DNA of 16,769 bases from CAZSNT01 sp964607765 (GCA_964607765.1 CAZSNT010000201.1:1-16769), one strand, 5' to 3'. Positions 8,931 to 16,528 are shown, numbered from the stretch's first letter. Program-made: numbers and translations. The notes: a model not told the origin generated them from the letters alone.

Positions 8931-9000
8931 TTTGGCTGGTCTCCCCTGGTCGCTCCCTGTGACTCAATGACTCAGTGACTCGGTGACTCATTCAGCCAAA
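8931..9000. repeat. four 8-bp tandem repeats inside a short inverted repeat
   Basis: TGACTCAA, TGACTCAG, TGACTCGG and TGACTCAT run head to tail at 8960-8991. The outer sequences TTTGGCTG (8931-8938) and CAGCCAAA (8993-9000) are perfect reverse complements. The block fills most of the 112-bp gap between the URO-D gene end and the start of the propeller gene. It could serve as a 3'-end structure for the former or as a binding array for the latter. No T-run is visible. Confidence 0.75.
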
Positions 9001-9024
9001 CCGCGGCGTTCCAGCAATCCGCGT

Positions 9025-10110
9025 CTATCGGTAACATCCATACTCGACGATGGCGTCCATGAACGCTTCGATGTTGGCGATGGGCACTTCCGGCTCGAGC
9101 ACGTGCGTCGGCGCCAGGCAGAGCCCGCCGCCGCTGCCCACTGTATCGATCATGCGGCGCACCGTCTCGCGCACGTCGTCGGGCGTTCCGAAGGGCATGA
9201 CGGTCTGCGTGCCGATGGTCCCCCAGAACGCCAGGTCGCGGCCGTACTCGCGTTTGAGTTCCACCGGGTCCATGCACTCCGGCTGTACCGGGTTCAGAAT
9301 ATCCAGGCCGATCTCGATCAGGTCGGGGATAATGTCCCGGATATCGCCGTCGGAATGGTACCAGATGAGCACGTCCGGGTTGATCTGTTTGGCCAGTGCG
9401 ATGTACTCACGCAGCACGGGCTTGAACAGCGACCGCCAGATCGCGGGCGAGAACATCATGCCGTGCTGCGTACCCACGTCGTCGCCGATCCGCAGCACGT
9501 CCACGCCGGCGCCGGCCAAGTACCGCACCTTGGCCACGTTGACCACAGCCAGCTTCGCGATGAGCGCCTCGCACCAGTCCGGGTTGACTACGAGATCGGT
9601 CAGGAACTCCTGGATGCCGCGGATCTGCCAGGCGGTCTCGAACGTGTGCCCCACGTGTCCGGTCACCGAGAAGCCGGCGGCGTGGTGGTTGGCCACCTGT
9701 TCGGGGACGTGTTCCCAGCGGTACGGCGCGTCCAGGTCAGGCACGGGGTAGTTCACGATGTCGCTACGCGACGCAGCGCCGATCAGGGGCGACTCGATGT
9801 GGGTGAAGTGCATGAAGCCGCCCTCCTCACGCACGACGCCCCACTCATCGCGCCGCACGGCCCGCGCAAACGTCCGGCCTTCATAGTAGGCGCTGTAATC
9901 ACGCGGGTGTCGGGTTGCTGCTGCACCCACACCGCGAATCCCGCGTTGCGCGTGCGCGGCCTCGCGGCGGAACGGCGCGTGCACGTCATCGCTGCCGGTC
10001 TCGGCCTTGATCTTGTCGCACAGCGTACTGGTCATGCCGAATTCGAAGGGCACAAAATCAGGCGTCTGGCGGCGCATGGCGCGCACCAGGTTATCGCGGT
10101 GGCTCAGCAT
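9025..10110 (-). CDS. uroporphyrinogen decarboxylase (URO-D) family protein
   Basis: A 361-residue cytoplasmic TIM-barrel protein of the URO-D superfamily (HemE, MtaA, CmuA relatives). ATG 10110 has AAGGAG 8 nt upstream. Family features: the N-terminal HRDNLVRAMRRQTPDFVPF, VDVLRIGDDVGTQ (203-215), YHSDGDIRDIIPDLIEIG (251-268) followed by ILNPVQP, and the C-terminal GGGLCLAPTHVLEPEVP (327-343). It lacks the HemE substrate motif near the N-terminus, so it is probably not the haem-pathway enzyme. At the place where MtaA-type methyltransferases have zinc ligands (H-x-C-G) it has His252-Ser-Asp-Gly, so cobalamin methyl transfer by the classical zinc route is also doubtful. PVC genomes carry many such paralogues without assigned function. 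It runs in the same direction as the propeller gene, 112 bp away, so co-transcription is possible but not clear. Confidence 0.88.
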   Translation of the reverse strand: MLSHRDNLVRAMRRQTPDFVPFEFGMTSTLCDKIKAETGSDDVHAPFRREAAHAQRGIRGVGAAATRHPRDYSAYYEGRTFARAVRRDEWGVVREEGGFMHFTHIESPLIGAASRSDIVNYPVPDLDAPYRWEHVPEQVANHHAAGFSVTGHVGHTFETAWQIRGIQEFLTDLVVNPDWCEALIAKLAVVNVAKVRYLAGAGVDVLRIGDDVGTQHGMMFSPAIWRSLFKPVLREYIALAKQINPDVLIWYHSDGDIRDIIPDLIEIGLDILNPVQPECMDPVELKREYGRDLAFWGTIGTQTVMPFGTPDDVRETVRRMIDTVGSGGGLCLAPTHVLEPEVPIANIEAFMDAIVEYGCYR

Positions 10111-10220
10111 TGCAGGCTCCTTGGTGAAGGCTTCCCGCCAAGATAGTGCGCCCGATCAGGAATCACCACACGACAGTCGCCGGATCGCGCCGCCCCCCCC
10201 CGCGACCTCGCGTCGTGGGG

Positions 10221-10342
10221 GTCCCCGGTTCAGCGCGCAATGCCTCAGTCTCGCACGGGAAACTGCGCGGGGGCCGCACATGACTAAACCCGTGGAGGTC
10301 CCCGGTTCAGCGCGCAATGCCTCAGTCTCGCACGGGAAACTG
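10221..10342 (+). repeat. 45-bp direct repeat, two copies, intergenic
   Basis: Bases 10221-10265 and 10298-10342 are identical over 45 bp, beginning GTCCCCGGTTCAGCGCGCAA. The copies are offset by 77 bp. A 27-bp part around the second copy (10286-10312, AAACCCGTGGAGGTCCCCGG and onward) recurs at 10472-10498. The flanking motif CCGCACATRACY occurs at 10274, 10460 and 10574. The stretch 10111-10689 holds no credible gene; it is a mosaic of these repeats and the hairpin elements. Confidence 0.85.
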
Positions 10343-10357
10343 TGGGGGGGCCGCGGC

Positions 10358-10459
10358 CACCCCCCGTTGCCCGGGTCTCCTGACCCGGGTCTCCTGCCGT
10401 GAGCTGTATCGTGCCTGGAGGGCCACACACCCGGGTCAGGAGACCCGGGCAACGGGGTG
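10358..10459. repeat. inverted pair of REP-like hairpins (REPIN-like)
   Basis: The left arm 10358-10390 contains the hairpin CCCGGGTC-TCCT-GACCCGGG (10370-10389). The right arm 10429-10459 is its reverse complement with hairpin 10430-10449, apart from two extra C in the left arm. The spacer is 38 nt. The same inverted architecture is rebuilt when the two window ends are joined. Such paired REPs are usually moved by RAYT transposases; none is present here. Confidence 0.75.
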
Positions 10460-10543
10460 CCGCACATAACCAAACCCGTGGAGGTCCCCGGTTCAGCGTA
10501 TCCCCTTCGCCTCGTTCACCCACGGGATGAACCCGTGGGGGTC

Positions 10544-10584
10544 CCCGGGTCAGGAGACCCGGGCAACGGGGTGCCGCACATAAC
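10544..10584 (+). repeat. single REP-like hairpin element
   Basis: Hairpin CCCGGGTC-AGGA-GACCCGGG (10544-10563) is followed by CAACGGGGTGCCGCACATAAC. It is identical over 41 bp to 10430-10470. It lies about 100 bp upstream of the gene at 10690. Confidence 0.8.
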
Positions 10585-10689
10585 TGGTCTGAGGGGTTAC
10601 TTCTCCGCGTCCCCTTCGCCTTGATGAACCGCGCAACGTGTAGCATTGTTTGAGTCACGTCAAAGCCGCGACAAGGAAAGACCGAGCGA

Positions 10690-13600
10690 ATGGATGCAAC
10701 GGACACACCGAAGGCAACGGGCCGCTGGATAACCCCGGCAGTGTTGCTGCTGTTCTTTCTGTCGGGGATCACCGGCTTGGTCTACCAGGTCTTGTGGATG
10801 CGGATGCTGGCCCTCAGCTTCGGGCACACGGTCCAGGCGGTGACTACGGTCCTGTTTGCGTTCATGGCAGGCCTGGCGTTGGGCAGCCGGTTCTTCGGAC
10901 CTGTCGCGGATCGCGGCGGTCATCCGCTCGCGCTCTACGCACGGCTGCAGATGTTCATCGGAGTGTACGCCGCTGTGACGCCGTTCTTTCTGAGCCGGTG
11001 CGAGGCCGCACTCGGGCCGGTCTACGGCTGGACCGGCGCAGGCCCGGTTTTCACGGGGTTCCGGTTCCTTGTTGCGTGCCTGGTCCTCATTCCGCCGGCC
11101 ACCGCCATGGGCGGGACCATGCCGGCTCTGTCGCGCTTCGTGGCGAAGGCCGGCGGCTCGCTCAGCGCCCGGATCGGACTGCTCTACGCGGTGAACACGC
11201 TCGGCGCCGTGCTGGGGTGCTTTGCCACGGGTTTCTGGCTCATTCCCATGGTGGGCATGCGACTGACCATACTGGAGGCGGCCGGCCTGAACATCGCCGT
11301 GGGGCTCTGCGCCCTGCTGCTGGCGCCTCGCGCGGCACGAGCCCGGACGGGACAGGCGGCGGAGAGCGGCGAGAAGGCTGCCGCTGCCGGGCGGACGCTC
11401 AGCGGTTGGCGACGCCGGGTTGTAGTCGGCTGTTTCTGCATTTCCGGGTTCACGGCTCTCGCCCTGGAAGTGGTCTGGACACGGGCCCTGGTCTACGGGC
11501 TTTTCCAGGGCAGTTCCACCTACGCCTTTACAGCCATGCTCACGGTCTTCCTCATCGGTCTGGGCGTGGGCTCGCTTGCCGCGGCGCCGCTGGTGCGGCG
11601 CCTGCCCAATGCACTTCCCGTCATGGCGTGGTCCGAGATAGGCATCGGGCTGAGCGCCATGGTCTCGCTCGCGCTGCTGCTCGCGCTGCCCGCAGGTTAC
11701 CTCGGGTTCTCCGCCGAGACCGGCAAGTGGCTCGGCGGCATCGCTTCCGACTTCCTGCGAGCCGGTGTGGTCATGCTGCCGCCCACGCTGCTCATGGGCG
11801 CGGTCTTCCCCATGGTTGTGCAGCTCTGCGTGGTCGACCCCGGCCGCTCCGGCGCCGCGGTGGGCAGGATCTATGCGGGGAACACGGTGGGAGCCATCGC
11901 CGGATCGCTCGCGGCCGGGTTCCTGCTCATCCCGCTTCTCGGGCTGGGGCGCAGCCTCTTGGCGCTGGGCAGCATCAATCTGGGCATGGGAATCGTTCTC
12001 GGCCTGATCAACGAGAAAAGCCGACCTGCCTGGCGCTATGCCCCCGGCGCAGCAGGCGTGGTGGCCGCGATTCTCGTGATCCTGCTCGTGCCCACGCGCC
12101 AGGCCCTCCAGCCCCTCGCTGAAGGGGACCGCCTGCTGCACTACGAAGAAGCAACGGGAGCGACCGTGGCAGTCGTGGAGAACGAGCACGGCGACCGCGG
12201 CCTGGTCATCGACAACGTCGGCGTGGCAGGCACGAGCGACACGATGCAGACGGACCAGAAGAGCCTGGCTCACGTGCCCTGCCTCCTGCACCCGGATCCG
12301 CGCCGCATCCTGACCGTCGGGTTCGGCAGCGGCGGCGCAAGCTGGTCGTTCACCACCTATCCTGAACTGGAAGAGATCCACTGCGCCGAAATCGAGCCGG
12401 CCGTCGTGAGGACGGCCGAGTACTTCCGGAAGTGCAACGTGGATCTGTTCGACGATCCCCGATTCCAGGTGGTCCTCGACGATGCCCGAAGCTATCTGCT
12501 GCTGAGCGGGGAACGGTATGACATCATCTCCACCGACTGTACTGATCTGGAGTACCGGAGTAACGCCGCGCTCTACACGCTGGAGTACTTCCGGCTTTGC
12601 CGCGACCGACTGCGTGAGAACGGGCTGCTCGTGGTCTGGATGCCCCTCAAGAATCTGGCACGCGAGGATTTCCTCACCGCTCTCAGGACGTTCCAGGCAG
12701 TCTTCCCCGAAGGCACGGTATGGTACCTGCACAATCGTGCCACCCACTACGTTCTGCTGGTGGGCTTCACCACGGAGCCGTGCGTGGACTGGAGCCTTCT
12801 CCGCCGCCGCCTCGCCCACCCGAAGGTCCACACCGACCTGGCCGCCATCGACCTGGCGGACCCGTATCGGCTCCTGTCCTGCTGTCTGCTCGGCCCGCCC
12901 GAACTGGCCGAGTTGGTCAGCCACGCGCGTGAGTTGAACACTGAGGACCGGCCCGTACTGGAATTCCGGGCACCACGCAACCGTGACCCTGCGGGGGACG
13001 TCCGCAACCTGGAGGCCATTGTCCATCGGGCGGCGCAGGCCCCGCTCCGTATCGTGGGAATCCCGGCGACTGAGCAGGCGAGCGTCGAAGCTGCCATGGC
13101 CCGGATGCAGAGCGCACGAGACCATCTGCTCGCAGGTCATCTCTACGCGCGGATGAGGGAAGCGGGTGGTGCTCGTTACGCGTACCGGCGGGCCTTGGCT
13201 CGGTTGCCGGACGACGAGGCGATCCGCGCCCTCCTGGAGATCGGGCCGGAACGAGAAGCGCAGCTGCGGCAGACACTAGCGGACAATCCGGCGGACAGGT
13301 GGACCCGATTCAGCCTGGCACTGCTCCTGCGCGACCGGGGTGAGCGTGAGGAGGCCGCAGCGCTCATGGAGGACGCGCTCATTGCGGCCTCCTCGCCAGC
13401 TGAACAGGCACTGTTGGGAACGCTGCTGCTGGACATCGGGCGGCTGGACGAGGCCCGGGCACGCCTGCAGAAGGCGGCGGGGCCAGCCGACACCGAGAAG
13501 GCCAACCCCGGCGTGCAGGCGCTGCTGGACCTGCTCGATCGCGTGGCTGCGGCAGACCGGCAGCCGGCAGACAGTAAGCTCCGCTTCGCCGTAGCCGAGT

Positions 13601-14100
13601 GGTTTACACGGCGGGGCACGCCCTTCTACGCAGTGGCGTACCTGGAGCGGTTCGCCGAAGAGGATGCCGCCGCGCAGCTTCTCGACGCCCTCGGCACGCT
13701 CTGCTCCGGCGTCGGACTGTACCAGGACGCACTGCGGCACTACTCGCACCTGGTCAGGCGGTTCCCCGCCGATCCACACTCCCGCGTGGCGCTTCTGGAC
13801 ATCCTGGTCCGCCTGGAACGTTCCGCGGCGGCCGAGCCGCACTTCCAGTGGCTGCAACAGCACGTCCCGGGACACCCAAGGGCGCTGTTCTGCGGCGCAC
13901 GGCTCAGGTTCCTTCAGGGCCGGATGAGCGAGGCGGGGGCGCTTCTTCTCGCCGCGCTGAAAGTCGGTGGCCCCGTCGCGCTGAACGCTGCACAACGCGA
14001 TCCCCTGCTGCAGAACTCCGATCTGCTCAAACAGACCTTCAAGCTGCTGCCGGGAGGCCCGCCATCACCGCCCCGTCGCACGGCAAGGTCATTGGATTGA
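10690..14100 (+). CDS. fused membrane transporter-like / spermidine synthase-like / TPR protein
   Basis: A 1136-residue three-part protein. ATG 10690 has AAGGAAAG upstream. Residues about 15-475 form a polytopic membrane domain of many hydrophobic helices, in two halves that each open with SG(I/F)T(G/A)L and end with a GNTVGAIAGSLAAGFLLIPL- or NTLGAVLGCF-type segment. This is the membrane part of fused MFS/spermidine-synthase proteins. Residues about 490-760 form a SpeE-like Rossmann domain with VGFGSGGASW (543-552), acidic AEIEP, LDDARSYLL (596-604) and ISTDCTD with the Asp of the gate loop. Residues about 805-1125 are helical TPR-like repeats (for example YQDALRHYSHLVRRFPADP). The aminopropyl-donor motifs of true SpeE are incomplete, so polyamine synthesis is not established; the substrate could be membrane-linked. 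A triple fusion of this size is larger than the usual two-part proteins. The gene stands alone, with repeats upstream. Confidence 0.85.
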   Translation: MDATDTPKATGRWITPAVLLLFFLSGITGLVYQVLWMRMLALSFGHTVQAVTTVLFAFMAGLALGSRFFGPVADRGGHPLALYARLQMFIGVYAAVTPFFLSRCEAALGPVYGWTGAGPVFTGFRFLVACLVLIPPATAMGGTMPALSRFVAKAGGSLSARIGLLYAVNTLGAVLGCFATGFWLIPMVGMRLTILEAAGLNIAVGLCALLLAPRAARARTGQAAESGEKAAAAGRTLSGWRRRVVVGCFCISGFTALALEVVWTRALVYGLFQGSSTYAFTAMLTVFLIGLGVGSLAAAPLVRRLPNALPVMAWSEIGIGLSAMVSLALLLALPAGYLGFSAETGKWLGGIASDFLRAGVVMLPPTLLMGAVFPMVVQLCVVDPGRSGAAVGRIYAGNTVGAIAGSLAAGFLLIPLLGLGRSLLALGSINLGMGIVLGLINEKSRPAWRYAPGAAGVVAAILVILLVPTRQALQPLAEGDRLLHYEEATGATVAVVENEHGDRGLVIDNVGVAGTSDTMQTDQKSLAHVPCLLHPDPRRILTVGFGSGGASWSFTTYPELEEIHCAEIEPAVVRTAEYFRKCNVDLFDDPRFQVVLDDARSYLLLSGERYDIISTDCTDLEYRSNAALYTLEYFRLCRDRLRENGLLVVWMPLKNLAREDFLTALRTFQAVFPEGTVWYLHNRATHYVLLVGFTTEPCVDWSLLRRRLAHPKVHTDLAAIDLADPYRLLSCCLLGPPELAELVSHARELNTEDRPVLEFRAPRNRDPAGDVRNLEAIVHRAAQAPLRIVGIPATEQASVEAAMARMQSARDHLLAGHLYARMREAGGARYAYRRALARLPDDEAIRALLEIGPEREAQLRQTLADNPADRWTRFSLALLLRDRGEREEAAALMEDALIAASSPAEQALLGTLLLDIGRLDEARARLQKAAGPADTEKANPGVQALLDLLDRVAAADRQPADSKLRFAVAEWFTRRGTPFYAVAYLERFAEEDAAAQLLDALGTLCSGVGLYQDALRHYSHLVRRFPADPHSRVALLDILVRLERSAAAEPHFQWLQQHVPGHPRALFCGARLRFLQGRMSEAGALLLAALKVGGPVALNAAQRDPLLQNSDLLKQTFKLLPGGPPSPPRRTARSLD

Positions 14101-14155
14101 GTCAGCTGTGCAGTTGGTTTCGGTGTTCAGGCCGGCACGCGATCGTCGGGGGCGA

Positions 14156-14175
14156 AGCCGCACGGTCCGGCTTTT
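14156..14175 (+). terminator. possible intrinsic terminator after the fusion gene
   Basis: AGCCG (14156-14160), 7-nt loop, CGGCT (14168-14172), then a short T-run to 14175. It lies 56 nt after the stop codon at 14100. The stem is short, so confidence is low. The rest of 14101-14299 shows no gene or strong signal. Confidence 0.35.
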
Positions 14176-14299
14176 CGGCTATGGGAATTCTGTACTGTCA
14201 GACATGAGTTCCGTCGACTGCGGCCGGCAGCTGTCGATTGCACCCGATTGCTGTCGAGTTTGGCCTCTCGAAACCAAAGGAGTTCCTACCCTCAGACAA

Positions 14300-14336
14300 G
14301 CAAAAGAGAAAACGGCCACCCGAGCGGATGGCCGTT
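14300..14336 (-). terminator. intrinsic terminator of downstream pseudopilin-like gene
   Basis: Read on the minus strand, AACGGCCA (14336-14329) pairs with TGGCCGTT (14318-14311) over a 10-nt loop, followed by TTTTCTCTTTTG. It starts 33 nt after the stop of the gene at 14370-15146. The same stem and T-run recur at 15684-15718 after the paralogue. Confidence 0.85.
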
Positions 14337-14369
14337 GTCTGATGTACTGCTGATGGACGAAAACAACGC

Positions 14370-15146
14370 TTACGGCGCTACGCCGTCCTTCTCGAAGCGC
14401 GTCTGATCCTTCCAGCCGGTGAATGTGAGGAACTCGACGTGGCCGTCCGCGCAGGCGAAGTTCGCGCCCTGCGGCTCGTGCAGCGGCAGGGGCGTGTTGT
14501 GGGCCGCGATGTTGCCCTGGCTCGGCCAGCCGAGCACACTCCATCTCTCCCACACAGGGCCGGTCTGCCTCGTCCGCTGCATGTCGCCGACAATGACAAA
14601 CTTCCCCGCGTCAGCAATCTCACTGAGCTTGCAGGCGTTCTTACAGAACCGACCCCGATTCGTCCACCCAATGCTCTCGCCCAACGCGAAGTTCTCGGGC
14701 AGATAGCTGTTGCCGTGGTAGCCCCACGCGTTCCAGCCGTAATCGACGCGGTAGCTGCCGTTGTACCGGTCGTACGACGCCTGCGGCGACAAACCGGTGT
14801 TCGCCCAGTCACCCGTATTCATTCTGGTTATGTCAAACGACTTGCGCCCCGGGCAAGTGTAGGCGGACGTGTCGCCCATCATCGCCTTGATCTCGGAATG
14901 CCAGAAGCGATTGTTCTCCTGATAGAACAGGGGCAGTGTCTCTTTTGAACTGTCCGCGTACATGCACGCAGCAGTGGCGATCTGCTTCAGGTTCGACGCA
15001 CAGCTGATCGTGGTGGCCTTCGCCTTCGCCTGCCGCAACGCGGGGAGCAGCATGGCTGCCAGAATCGCGATGATCGCGATCACGACCAACAGCTCGATCA
15101 GGGTGAACGACGGGCGACCTGGACGCTCTTTCCGGACCTTTTTCAT
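14370..15146 (-). CDS. pseudopilin-like protein with N-terminal methylation motif, copy 1
   Basis: A 258-residue protein of the prepilin-like, H-X9-DG-associated class abundant in PVC bacteria. ATG 15146 is chosen because GAGGAG lies about 10 nt upstream and the class III leader follows directly. The leader is MKKVRKERPGRPS, then FTLIELLVVIAIIAILAAML. Cleavage is expected before Phe14, with Glu18 at the usual +5 position, although the residue before the cut is Ser rather than Gly. The globular domain contains ISCASNLKQI, MYAD, TCPGRKS, YRVDYGWNAWGYHGNSYLPE and a C-terminal HEPQGANFACADGHVEF (His223, Asp234-Gly235). The spacing there is ten residues instead of nine. The protein is probably inserted in the membrane and exposed on the periplasmic side; substrate or assembly partners are unknown. 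No pilus or type II secretion machinery gene is nearby. It is about 80% identical, without gaps, to the product of 15752-16528. Confidence 0.9.
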   Translation of the reverse strand: MKKVRKERPGRPSFTLIELLVVIAIIAILAAMLLPALRQAKAKATTISCASNLKQIATAACMYADSSKETLPLFYQENNRFWHSEIKAMMGDTSAYTCPGRKSFDITRMNTGDWANTGLSPQASYDRYNGSYRVDYGWNAWGYHGNSYLPENFALGESIGWTNRGRFCKNACKLSEIADAGKFVIVGDMQRTRQTGPVWERWSVLGWPSQGNIAAHNTPLPLHEPQGANFACADGHVEFLTFTGWKDQTRFEKDGVAP

Positions 15147-15263
15147 AGGTTCGTTCTCCTCTTTCTCAGTCTCTACACCGTACGAAGCTCTACGTAACCA
15201 CCCCCGCGTGAACGGAACCCCATGGCCCAGTTCGCGAGGGACGCGTGGGTGCCTTGTGCGCCC

Positions 15264-15292
15264 ATTATAGCAACAAATGCGACGGATGGCAA
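15264..15292 (-). promoter_or_regulatory. sigma-70-type promoter of pseudopilin-like copy 1
   Basis: On the minus strand TTGCCA (15292-15287) and TATAAT (15269-15264) are 17 bp apart, with GC just before the -10. Transcription would start near 15257, giving a leader of about 110 nt. The layout matches the promoter of copy 2 at 16639-16667. Confidence 0.8.
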
Positions 15293-15335
15293 CACCGTTC
15301 TGTGATATACGGCAACCGGTCCGGTTACGTGAGGA

Positions 15336-15387
15336 GCAGAGCGCTGCCGTGCCGCTCGGCCGTCGCCGCGCCGTAGCAGCGCTCTGC
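15336..15387. repeat. 12-bp inverted repeat
   Basis: GCAGAGCGCTGC (15336-15347) and GCAGCGCTCTGC (15376-15387) are perfect reverse complements with a 28-nt spacer. The element is preceded by GGTTACGTGAGG, the same edge sequence found at the right-end hairpin repeat (TTACGTGAGG at 16697). A 12-bp palindrome GGCCGCGCGGCC follows at 15407-15418. Confidence 0.7.
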
Positions 15388-15416
15388 CGCGCCCGCGAAG
15401 GCGGGGGGCCGCGCGG

Positions 15417-15670
15417 CCTACTTGCGGATGTACGGCGGCCCCTGACCGCCACAGGCCACCCGTATCTGAGGCATCACGTAATGCCGTCGGCGCACAAGCC
15501 TACTTGCGGATGTACGGCGGGCAGCCCCTGACCGCCACGCGCCACCCGTATCTGAGGCATCACGTAATGCCGGCAGCGCACAGGCCTACTTGCGGATGTA
15601 CGGCGGGCAGCCCCTGACCGCCACAGGCCACCCGTATCTGAGGCATCACGTAATGCCGGCAGCGCACAGG
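15417..15670. repeat. tandem repeat, three units of 82, 86 and 86 bp
   Basis: Units start at 15417, 15499 and 15585, each opening CCTACTTGCGGATGTACGGC and ending in GCGCACARG. Unit 1 lacks 4 bp after TACGGCGG. Every unit contains GGCATCACGTAATGCC, a near-palindrome centred on ACGT. There are no spacers and no cas genes, so it is not CRISPR. It lies between the two pseudopilin-like genes, downstream of copy 2 and upstream of the copy 1 promoter. Confidence 0.9.
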
Positions 15671-15683
15671 ACCGGTTGAGAGC

Positions 15684-15718
15684 GGAAAAGAAAACGGCCA
15701 CCCGGGTGGATGGCCGTT
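15684..15718 (-). terminator. intrinsic terminator of pseudopilin-like copy 2
   Basis: On the minus strand AACGGCCA (15718-15711) pairs with TGGCCGTT (15700-15693) over a 10-nt loop that can extend the stem, followed by TTTTCTTTTCC. It begins 33 nt after the stop codon of the gene at 15752, the same spacing as for copy 1. Confidence 0.85.
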
Positions 15719-15751
15719 GTTGATGCGTAACAGTGAGAAAGAGAAGCGGAA

Positions 15752-16528
15752 CTACGGCGCGCGGCCGTCCTTCTCGAAGCGCGTCTGGTCCTTCCAGCCC
15801 TGGAACGTCAGGAACTCGACGTGGCCGTCAGCACAGCCGAAGTTCGCGCCCTGCGGCTCGTGCAACGGCATGGGCGTGTTATGGGCCGCGATGTTCCCCT
15901 GGCTGGGCCAGCCGAGCACGCTCCATCTATTCCACGGCGACGAGCCCGGCAATGTCCTCTGCATATCGCCCACCACAACGAACAACCCCGGATCACGGAT
16001 CTCACTGAGCCTGCAGGCGTTCTTACAGAATCGGCCTCTGTTGGTCCAGTAAATGTTCTCGCCCAGTGCGAAGTTCTCGGGCAGATAGCTGTTGCCGTGG
16101 TAACCCCAGGCGTTCCAGCCGTAGTCGACGCGGTAGCTGCCGTTGTACCGATCATACGCCGCGTCCCCCGACAGGCCGGTGTTCCTGGAATCACCCGTGT
16201 TCATCGGATCCTTGTCGACTGACTTACGCGTCGGACAGGTGTAGGAGCTGGTCTCCCCCATCATTCCTTTGATCTCGGCGTGCCAGATGCGGTTGTTGCT
16301 CTGGTCGAACAGGGGCAGCGTCTCACTCGACCCGTCCGCATACATGTTCACGGCGGTAGAAATCTGCTTCAGATTCGACGTACAGCTGATCGTGTTCGCC
16401 TTGTTCTTCGCCTGCCGCAACGCTGGCAGCAGCATGGCGGCGAGAATCGCGATAATCGCGATCACGACCAGCAGCTCGATCAACGTGAACGACGGGCGAC
16501 CTGCTTCCTCTTTCCGGGCTCTCTTCAT
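15752..16528 (-). CDS. pseudopilin-like protein with N-terminal methylation motif, copy 2
   Basis: A 258-residue paralogue of the product of 14370-15146, aligned without gaps with about 47 differences by hand count. ATG 16528 follows AGGAG by about 10 nt; further upstream the frame stays open but reads unlike protein. The leader is MKRARKEEAGRPS, then FTLIELLVVIAIIAILAAML. The hydrophobic helix, the YRVDYGWNAWGYHGNSYLPE block and the CADGHVEF end are identical or nearly so. Differences cluster at residues 60-125 and 178-200, the likely exposed surface. Equal length, matching promoters and matching terminators show a whole-unit duplication, and both copies look functional. The role is unknown, as for most H-X9-DG-type proteins; they may form surface assemblies or act in secretion. 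This copy also has a palindrome over its -35 box, so the copies may be expressed under different conditions. Confidence 0.9.
   Translation of the reverse strand: MKRARKEEAGRPSFTLIELLVVIAIIAILAAMLLPALRQAKNKANTISCTSNLKQISTAVNMYADGSSETLPLFDQSNNRIWHAEIKGMMGETSSYTCPTRKSVDKDPMNTGDSRNTGLSGDAAYDRYNGSYRVDYGWNAWGYHGNSYLPENFALGENIYWTNRGRFCKNACRLSEIRDPGLFVVVGDMQRTLPGSSPWNRWSVLGWPSQGNIAAHNTPMPLHEPQGANFGCADGHVEFLTFQGWKDQTRFEKDGRAP

Noticed and set aside
9025..10110. Calling the URO-D gene hemE
   Set aside because: The N-terminal substrate motif of true uroporphyrinogen decarboxylase is absent and no other haem gene is near.
10621..10649. Promoter TTGATG-N17-CATTGT before the fusion gene
   Set aside because: The matches are 4 of 6 and 3 of 6, too weak to list as a feature.
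10660..13140. 826-codon minus-strand frame opposite the membrane/SpeE-like/TPR gene
   Set aside because: It is a mirror of a high-GC gene with strong domain evidence on the plus strand. Its translation has no recognisable motif and is rich in Arg, His and Gln.
10690..14100. Calling the fusion gene speE
   Set aside because: Only the Rossmann core and gate-loop Asp resemble SpeE. The donor motifs are incomplete and most of the protein is other domains.
14108..14353. Small plus-strand open frame after the fusion gene
   Set aside because: It has no ribosome site, runs through the minus-strand terminator and has a composition unlike a protein.
15417..15670. CRISPR array
   Set aside because: The units are 82-86 bp, contiguous, without spacers, and no cas gene is present.
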